A DNA stretch of 31,602 bases from contig JBBHKE010001237.1 in NCBI GenBank assembly GCA_037447655.1, positions 64,001-95,602 of the forward strand, written 5' to 3'. Positions within the stretch are counted from its first letter, which is position 1; every line of letters begins with the position of its first letter. Below are positions 27,901-31,602 of this stretch, one piece after another. The stretch is from Zygnema cylindricum (Eukaryota; Streptophyta; Zygnematophyceae; Zygnematales; Zygnemataceae). Below the pieces are notes generated by a model that made no database searches, was not told the DNA's origin, and saw only the letters and a program-made list of their open reading frames with translations. The translations under genes were made by a program, and so were the position numbers.

Positions 27901-28804
27901 CTCCATTCTGGGACATTAAAGGCTGATTGCTTCACCTCTCAGAGCTTTCCGCGTTGCGAGACTGAAGTATGTTAAAGCAACAGGTATAAAGTCATAGGCT
28001 AGATAACATTAAAAACACGAAGGCAGCATTAACTTCTTTGAATATTCCTCCCACTTATGGGTGTGAAATAAATTCATGTTAAGCTGGAGATGCAAAGAAT
28101 AAGTCACAAATTTCTCCTAGAGACCCGGATTTTTCTAGTGAAGTGAATGAATGTTCAAGATCGTGCAAGCTCTCTCTCTCTCTCTCTCTTCCTTCCTCTC
28201 TTACCTAGCTTTTTTATTTCTATTTGGACGAGTCTTTTTGTGTCAGCAAATATTAGTGGATAATCTGCATCATTTGTGGAAGAGAATACCGTAACGGCCA
28301 CCCTGTTCAATTATTTTCCATTCTGAATATTGAGCTTTTGGTGACCAGTTTTTGAGATATTAAACGTCACCTAATATTGCTTACAAAAACTGCAGTTTCA
28401 AGACTTTCCATTTGCATATTGCCGTCGTACGTCAAACTGACTTGTATTTCTCGAATTCTTGAACTTTTTATTAAAAAAGTTCAACTCGCTAAGACCTATT
28501 TATCTAAAGTTCATGAGATGGCTGTTACAGTATATCATTGTCAAGCTAGACATGTTGAAGATCATCGAGTTGGCTTCTTATAAATCTCTGGCCACTAACA
28601 TTTTATTCGTCCTTACACGAAAAGTGCCTATCCCTAGTACACTGAAGGAAAGTGACGTTTGTTCTTTGACATGAACAGATTCTTGGACTAGTGGAGAACA
28701 TGAGCTATTTCTGTTGTCCAAGTTGTGGAACACGTTCCGAGATTTTTGGTCATGGGGGGGGACGCAATACAGCAAAAGAAATGGACATGGAGTTTCTTGG
28801 CGAG
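18732..28804 (+). CDS. INDH: NUBPL/INDH-type mitochondrial Fe-S assembly ATPase, six exons, 3' end missing
   Basis: Six exons splice in phase to 246 codons. The product is a Mrp/NBP35-family P-loop ATPase that inserts Fe-S clusters into respiratory complex I in the mitochondrial matrix. The start chosen at 18,732 gives an Arg/Ser/Thr-rich, acid-poor presequence ([15 protein letters not shown]) suited to mitochondrial import; a longer frame upstream lacks this. Motifs: deviant Walker [10 protein letters not shown] (residues 49-57), [45 protein letters not shown] and the cluster-binding C217-P-S-C220. The family normally continues about 55-70 residues past the last exon found here (an IPL...IREGSD-like block), so one or more 3' exons lie beyond or were missed. 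Wording is closest to plant INDH; HCF101 and NBP35 fit less well. Intron 1 holds archaeal DNA. Confidence 0.93.
19115..19163. other. Left junction of the archaeal insertion
   Basis: A GAAAGAAAG-like purine run ends in eleven A, then GGGG, TAGGG, AAGGGG, TAGGGGGG and AGG. GatE coding similarity begins directly after. The low-complexity purine block belongs to neither the readable archaeal frame nor typical intron sequence, so it may be filler DNA or a repeat at the break. Confidence 0.6.
19160..19783 (-). pseudogene. gatE: Archaeal Glu-tRNA(Gln) amidotransferase subunit E, N-terminal part, broken
   Basis: In Archaea GatE binds and activates Glu-tRNA(Gln) while GatD supplies ammonia, giving Gln-tRNA. 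The sequence begins [10 protein letters not shown] then KLFCAC, the family start (GLEIHxQL, KLFC). A TAA at 19,585-19,583 interrupts it, and the same frame continues with [19 protein letters not shown], matching the conserved RKxxIDGSNTSGFQRT. A frameshift near 19,405 leads to [17 protein letters not shown], then [13 protein letters not shown] and EIKG, matching GIPLIEIaT, GTIRQDvN and EIKG. The frame then ends at the left junction; the remaining GatB/E core, GAD and tail domains are absent. The start ATG overlaps the gatD stop. Confidence 0.92.
19780..20630 (-). pseudogene. gatD: Archaeal Glu-tRNA(Gln) amidotransferase subunit D, C-terminal part, broken
   Basis: GatD is the asparaginase-like subunit that releases ammonia from Gln or Asn for GatE. 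Visible landmarks in order: [15 protein letters not shown] (the catalytic HGTD motif), [18 protein letters not shown] (family VxxGaQRSxDRPSSD), a frameshift near 20,240, [13 protein letters not shown] (family VRKMHTSRRDAFRS), [11 protein letters not shown] (family GTGLGH), a TAA at 19,947-19,945, then [15 protein letters not shown] and a tail ending ILGLI. The N-terminal domain and the first catalytic motif GGTIAS are missing because the frame runs into the central junction at about 20,630. Its TGA overlaps the gatE ATG by four bases (ATGA), a typical archaeal gatDE arrangement. Confidence 0.92.
20626..20661. other. Central junction between two archaeal pieces
   Basis: An A-rich run (AAAAAAGAAAAAGAAAATAA-like) passes into GAAGAGGGGGG. 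To its left gatD lacks its N-terminal half; to its right S5 lacks its N-terminal two-thirds. Two divergently pointing genes both beheaded at one point cannot be a normal intergenic region. It implies a fusion of separate fragments or an internal deletion. Confidence 0.7.
20656..20811 (+). pseudogene. rpsE: Archaeal ribosomal protein S5 (uS5), C-terminal fragment
   Basis: About 50 C-terminal residues of a small-subunit decoding-site protein. [20 protein letters not shown] and [17 protein letters not shown] match the archaeal form (LVAGdvvRkvLelAGIkDvWtktxGxTrTtiNfakA). The fragment begins at the central junction, so the N-terminal RNA-binding part is missing. It ends at TAA 20,809-20,811 and overlaps the L30 start by 13 bases. 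It heads the spc-type gene string. Confidence 0.87.
20799..21075 (+). pseudogene. rpl30: Archaeal ribosomal protein L30 (uL30), frameshifted
   Basis: A large-subunit protein. The ATG at 20,799 opens [13 protein letters not shown]...[15 protein letters not shown], matching the archaeal start MYAVVRVRGxvnvxxxixdTLkmLrLhRvN. Near 20,895 the frame shifts; the next frame reads [17 protein letters not shown] and [15 protein letters not shown] (family RLHPPRGGFexI). A second shift near 21,030 gives [15 protein letters not shown] and TAA at 21,073-21,075. With two shifts corrected it would be about 90 residues, shorter than the usual 150 or so of archaeal L30. It overlaps L15 by eight bases. Confidence 0.82.
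21068..21394 (+). CDS. rpl15: Archaeal ribosomal protein L15 (uL15), intact reading frame
   Basis: A 108-residue uninterrupted frame, the only archaeal gene here without a lesion. The Gly/Lys/Arg-rich N-terminus [20 protein letters not shown] followed by [10 protein letters not shown] is the uL15 signature (RGsRThGxGsxKkHRGaGsrGGrGxAG). Near the C-terminus [17 protein letters not shown] matches the vDlxklGxdKlLGkG region. It is short compared with the usual 140-150 residues, in keeping with a reduced source genome. It overlaps secY by four bases (ATGA). No eukaryotic expression signals are visible, so I doubt it is made here. Confidence 0.87.
   Translation: MNKHRKLRGSNTYGRGHKKHKSGSKRGTGRAGIEDHKKFKKFPISKTKKLRYIQFTELISKFDTFLNKSIFYKSESNQYVIDLCKLKRKILGPKDCKTYYLFFKRKFK
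21391..22440 (+). pseudogene. secY: Archaeal protein translocase subunit SecY, broken
   Basis: SecY forms the protein-conducting channel of the plasma membrane. The start [19 protein letters not shown] matches the archaeal N-terminus. A slip in an A11 run at 21,501-21,511 moves to a frame reading [12 protein letters not shown] (TM1 region). Later pieces include [17 protein letters not shown] and [17 protein letters not shown]. The best-conserved part is the last cytosolic loop and end: [20 protein letters not shown], then [17 protein letters not shown] and [15 protein letters not shown], matching VRGxxxxyPiKLLY and the ETSGldpkxvAxQL tail. Stops at 21,603 (TAA) and 21,847 (TGA) and shifts near 21,735, 21,925 and 21,990 disable it. 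The final IPGF-type residues are cut at the right junction. Confidence 0.82.
22436..22480. other. Right junction of the archaeal insertion
   Basis: SecY coding passes through AAAAAGGGGACCCACCCA and a G8 run into GTGGG and a T17 tract, after which ordinary intron sequence begins. As at the left end, A, G and T homopolymers fill the border. No direct target duplication could be matched between the two ends. Confidence 0.6.
22771..22893 (+). CDS. INDH: INDH exon 2
   Basis: Encodes [12 protein letters not shown], then [17 protein letters not shown] and GKPQVNA, ending one base into the next codon. A GTGAAT at 22,884 is a competing donor, but only the GTCTGC donor at 22,894 keeps the frame into exon 3. 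Confidence 0.9.
22894..23339 (+). other. INDH intron 2
   Basis: 446-bp phase-1 intron from GTCTGC to ATCGCAG. No embedded gene or repeat seen. Confidence 0.8.
23340..23437 (+). CDS. INDH: INDH exon 3
   Basis: Completes Glu and encodes [18 protein letters not shown], then [14 protein letters not shown], the conserved substrate-side loop of the family. The donor is ATG|GTAAGT, phase 0. Confidence 0.92.
23438..25903 (+). other. INDH intron 3
   Basis: 2,466-bp phase-0 intron from GTAAGT to GCAAGCAG. A C/T-rich stretch lies near 23,565-23,650. No conserved coding, RNA gene or inverted-repeat element recognised. Confidence 0.8.
25904..26030 (+). CDS. INDH: INDH exon 4
   Basis: Encodes [19 protein letters not shown] and then [18 protein letters not shown], containing the Switch II/Walker B-like DMPPGTGD of Mrp-type ATPases. 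It ends one base into a Gly codon before GTACAC. Confidence 0.93.
26031..27533 (+). other. INDH intron 4, with polypyrimidine tract
   Basis: 1,503-bp phase-1 intron. Its first 170 bases (26,036-26,200) are a nearly pure CCCTCC/TTTCCC polypyrimidine tract, capable of triplex formation. The remainder holds no recognised feature. The acceptor is AAAACCAG. Confidence 0.8.
27534..27619 (+). CDS. INDH: INDH exon 5
   Basis: Encodes [20 protein letters not shown] and NMFRIVEVP, the highly conserved TTPQxxALxDaxRG block. The donor is CCT|GTAAGT, phase 0. Confidence 0.93.
27620..28678 (+). other. INDH intron 5
   Basis: 1,059-bp phase-0 intron. It contains a perfect (CT)n microsatellite at 28,170-28,189. 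Nothing else recognised. Confidence 0.8.
28679..28804 (+). CDS. INDH: INDH exon 6
   Basis: Encodes [35 protein letters not shown] and MEFLGE. The CPSC pair is the bridging Fe-S cluster ligand motif of the family. The donor is GAG|GTAGGA, phase 0. The following IPLxxxIRE exon was not found before the window end. Confidence 0.92.
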
Positions 28805-29876
28805 GTAGGACTCAGTATATGAAATCGTCTCCCTTGTTATAATATTAAAAAAAAAGTTCCAAGTTCTGGAAGGTATGCTCCATAAATGCGGCATTGGTAT
28901 ATTGGCATTCCCTGATGCGTGCAAATACCACTAATGTTTTTTCATTTGCTCCTCTTTGTTGTGCTTCTTTAGGCGTTGGACGTGATGGTTGACGTTTGCT
29001 AGGTTGTGATTTTTTTTTGTTAGTAATGGCATAGGTACATCGCTCATCGTTATTAAAGATTTGGTGAATTAGGAATGTTAATGCTTTATTAGAATTATCA
29101 ACACTAAATAATGTCTTGCAACATGGCTCATTGTGGTCTTCATGCCTAAATAGTGTTGGTAGCACTAATTTATGATTTTGGGTTAAGAACACACACTCGA
29201 ATGAGAGTGATTAACTCGAGTAGCGATGGGCAGTCCACACTCTCAACACAACCATGAAGGAAACTTTTGAGAGTGGGTGATCCCTCTAGAGTTGTGATTG
29301 TTATGCTGTAGTTTGTACATTGTAATATATTAGTTTCCTCTTAACACGACCGTCAGTGAGACTTTTGATGATAAGTGATATACATCTAAAGCGGTGATTG
29401 ATATATCGTGGTTTCCATGTTATAACGGTTTTAGGTACCTCTTACTACAACCATCAGAGAAACTTCTGATAGTGGGCGACCCATCACATCCGTCACAATG
29501 GATTCAATGGAAGCGAAGGCGTATTCTTCCATAGCCTTAAGGATAGTTCAAAAATTACATGGTTTAGGGGTTGAAAGCCAGAGACAAGCTCCACGCTTCG
29601 TCGTTGATTAGGCGTAAGGTTTCCTGTTTTGTACAAATTAGGAAAAGATTCGGCCTTTTTTTTTCAGCTTGCGTTAATTGAGGACCGGATACGTTTCAAG
29701 TCTTAACGCTCTTACTGGGTACATCGCAACTCTTGAATGGTTGTCAGAATAATCCCGTCTCTTGTACTTTTGTCCTCAATTTGACATCATCAGTTGGGAT
29801 GCCCAGGTAAAAATTGTACCCAGGTGAGACTGTCATTGAAGGTTGTGTTGGAAGTTTGCTGTGAGTTTGTAAGTTA

Positions 29877-30087
29877 CACCGTGTACCGCTATTAGTGTTG
29901 ATGTTTTTTTTGTCATTTGATTCAGTTTTTCTCCGTGCACACGTTTGATTTTTGTTTGGAGACGGTCAATTGAAATGTAAGAATCTCAACTATACATCGT
30001 AACTTCTCCGTTTTATAATTGGACAAGTGTGCACACAGAAAAGCGAATGGTCGAAATTAATGTTAACGCTAATAGTTATTCATGGTG
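29877..30087. mobile_element. MITE F, CACCGC family, 211 bp
   Basis: Left end CACCGTGTACCGCTATTAGTG and right end CGCTAATAGTTATTCATGGTG are inverted copies with a few changes, flanked by TA on both sides. Inside, CGTGCACACG and GTGTGCACAC are further inverted. It shows that the family also sits in the INDH 3' region. Confidence 0.7.
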
Positions 30088-30904
30088 TAGCGCAGCATTC
30101 TTGAGAAAGAGACACTATTTTTACTCTTCTCCATTAGCCTTGGTTACAATGAAAGGTCACTTGCGTTTGAACAGCACAAGCGATATGTTCTTTCTGTGTG
30201 GAGGTTGTACTTAAGGCTATTGTGGATTGTAAGCTCGCAAGGACTGTCCACAAAAAGACAGGTGGTGTTCAACTGTCGCTCCATTACCCCAAAAAATGTA
30301 ACTCTCACAAGAGAGGTGGCACAAGAAAGAAAGATGCTCATCTGTGCATACGAGTATCGGAAACCCTATAAAGTTTAGTAGTTTTGTTGAGTTCTGACTT
30401 CTATTTATCAAACTCATGGAAAAGATGGTTGTTTGGTGGTGAATCTGCTGATGCCTAATCAAGAGCAGCTTGTCATGTCACCTATCTCAGCCATCTTTTA
30501 GCTCATAATGCCCCCAAATATTTTAGGGTGAACAGCTAATGACATTATATTGCTTATCCTCAACAGAAAGAGATCTAGCACAAAACCAAAAATTGCCAAG
30601 TGTCCCTTTTAGAGGCACATTCAACCACCACTCAACAGTTCGGATGTTTACTTGTATGTAAACCAAGTTTTTTTGCAGCAAAAGGATAATAGAGACAACA
30701 CGCAGGATATATTAAAATGCACGATGGTAAACCATCTGAGTCCGGGGGTACAAAAGGGGTGGCATGGCCGAAACTGAAAAACTACCAGCAGGGGAATAAA
30801 ATAACAGCACAACAAAAATAAAAACAAAAAGAAAACAACAACCAGGAAAATAAAAGCACCCAAACTCAAAATGAAAAGCACGACAATTGACAAAGTCAGA
30901 ACTA

Positions 30905-30927
30905 CAACCCCAACCCCAACCCCAACC
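30905..30927. repeat. Short CCCCAA tandem repeat
   Basis: About four copies of a 6-bp AACCCC unit, directly past the 3' end of the non-LTR fragment. It resembles the short tandem tails left by some non-LTR elements. It is too short and internal to be a telomere. Confidence 0.7.
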
Positions 30928-30938
30928 TAATTAAATAA

Positions 30939-31602
30939 CTACAAAAAGCAATCCCGTAAGTCCCCCCATCCCGGGGGAGCACGTTGAGGGAGTTCCGGAA
31001 CCCGGCGACGATCAATAGCTGCAACAGCCGATCGGAGGAGAATAAAAGCTTGCACTCGTTGTAAAGCCACAGATAAGCGTTGACGATAAAAAGAAGTAAG
31101 GACCGAAGGAGGAGGGCTCCCTAGTCCTCGGCGCTCGAAAGCACGTCGAGCACAAGTACGGAGAAACTCGTCCATTGCAACACCCAGACAACCAAAGATC
31201 TCGACCAACATCGGAATAAAGTCATCCATAGGGTCCTGGTGGGCATAATCACGCTCCTTCGCCTTAGCGCCATCACGAGCAGCCACCCCAACATGTCGAG
31301 CCGCTTGACCAACAATTGTAGCTGAAGTAGGGTTCGCCAAAACAATATCACCGAAGATGCGACGGGCACCATCAAGCGGAACAACGTCGATCCGACGCTT
31401 GGGAATAATATGAGAAACTTCCCGACGCACAAAAAAGCCCCCCTCTGAAGCGATAGTCGCAACAGCATTGCGAATAGTGTCGTGCGCCTGGATCAAATCT
31501 CCCCCATGGGAGCAACGAAGCAAATGGACACCATCGGCCCCCAAATTGCGACCACATGCGCAAAGAAGAGAGCGAAGTAAAGGAGGATGGGGGAGGCCAA
31601 GG
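30939..31602 (-). CDS. Non-LTR retrotransposon reverse transcriptase, C-terminal region, partial
   Basis: An open minus-strand frame runs from the window edge to a stop at 30,939 (about 220 residues). Near the edge it reads CACGRNLGADGVHLLRCSHG then GDLIQAHDTIRNAV, matching the Cys/His knuckle (CxCG...HxLxCxHGG...H..iRdA) that follows the RT domain in many LINE-type proteins. Then RRIDVVPLDGARRIFGDIVLA resembles a PD-(D/E)xK nuclease core (RxDvv..dg..ifgDi). MDDFIPMLVEIFGCLG and SVLTSFYRQRLSVALQRVQA form a tail common in such elements of plants and algae. The catalytic RT motifs lie beyond the window. Higher GC than its neighbours supports separate origin. Confidence 0.65.
   Translation of the reverse strand, partial: LGLPHPPLLRSLLCACGRNLGADGVHLLRCSHGGDLIQAHDTIRNAVATIASEGGFFVRREVSHIIPKRRIDVVPLDGARRIFGDIVLANPTSATIVGQAARHVGVAARDGAKAKERDYAHQDPMDDFIPMLVEIFGCLGVAMDEFLRTCARRAFERRGLGSPPPSVLTSFYRQRLSVALQRVQAFILLRSAVAAIDRRRVPELPQRAPPGWGDLRDCFL

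Larger units (their letters stand above)
28805..30938 (+). other. INDH intron 6 or 3' region, repeat-bearing
   Basis: After the exon 6 donor no family-like coding appears. The stretch includes a degenerate repeat of about 100 bp near 29,240-29,490 (CACAACCATGAAGG-like phrase at 29,247, 29,345 and 29,446), MITE F, and a short CCCCAA repeat. Either intron 6 is long or the gene is broken downstream. Confidence 0.5.

Noticed and set aside
30905-30927. Telomere or interstitial telomeric repeat
   Set aside because: Only about four CCCCAA-type units, internal, and next to a retrotransposon tail.

Overview
This window is nuclear DNA of a eukaryote, most likely of the green lineage (a streptophyte alga or plant). 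The best evidence is an intron-rich gene at about 18.73-28.80 kb whose six readable exons encode a NUBPL/INDH-type P-loop ATPase, the mitochondrial complex I Fe-S assembly factor, closest in wording to plant INDH. Ty1/copia and non-LTR retrotransposon sequence and many miniature inverted-repeat elements fit a large, repeat-rich genome. The species cannot be fixed from the sequence.

Layout. 1-14,040: two inverted arrays of a GTACGG-rich tandem repeat (48-49 bp unit) face each other like the arms of one very large inverted-repeat element. A complete but defective Copia retrotransposon (535-7,729, minus strand, 5-bp target duplication GCGTA) sits in the left array. A MITE sits in the right array at a TA whose empty site can be read from the array consensus. 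Between the arms are remnants of an STPR-repeat protein gene and two copies of a GCAGCTGCG-rich repeat, one of them inside the Copia pol region. 12,055-17,302: a cluster of MITEs sharing a CACCGC(C/G)AATCG terminus and TA target sites, some nested, plus a second element with a C11/G17 hairpin. 17,303-18,731: presumed upstream region of INDH with a 27-bp minisatellite. 18,732-28,804: INDH exons 1-6; the last exon or exons were not found. 30,939-31,602: the 3' tail of a non-LTR retrotransposon reverse transcriptase.

The outstanding feature lies in INDH intron 1. Between about 19,160 and 22,440 there is about 3.3 kb of very AT-rich DNA that encodes archaeal proteins: GatE and GatD (the archaeal Glu-tRNA(Gln) amidotransferase) on the minus strand, and S5-L30-L15-SecY, the archaeal spc ribosomal-protein operon order, on the plus strand. 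Neighbouring archaeal genes overlap by 4-13 bases, as in a very compact genome. All genes except L15 are truncated or carry stops and frameshifts, while the flanking INDH exons are clean and splice in phase. GatD and S5 point away from each other and both lack their N-terminal parts at a low-complexity junction, so at least two archaeal pieces seem to have been joined. The simplest reading is a decayed insertion of DNA from a highly reduced, probably host-associated archaeon into a nuclear intron. A chimeric assembly must be excluded with reads spanning the junctions.

The archaeal genes would have worked together in translation and secretion in their source organism. Here they look like passengers in an intron. 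Everything else outside INDH is mobile-element sequence, its remnants, or sequence with no recognisable feature.
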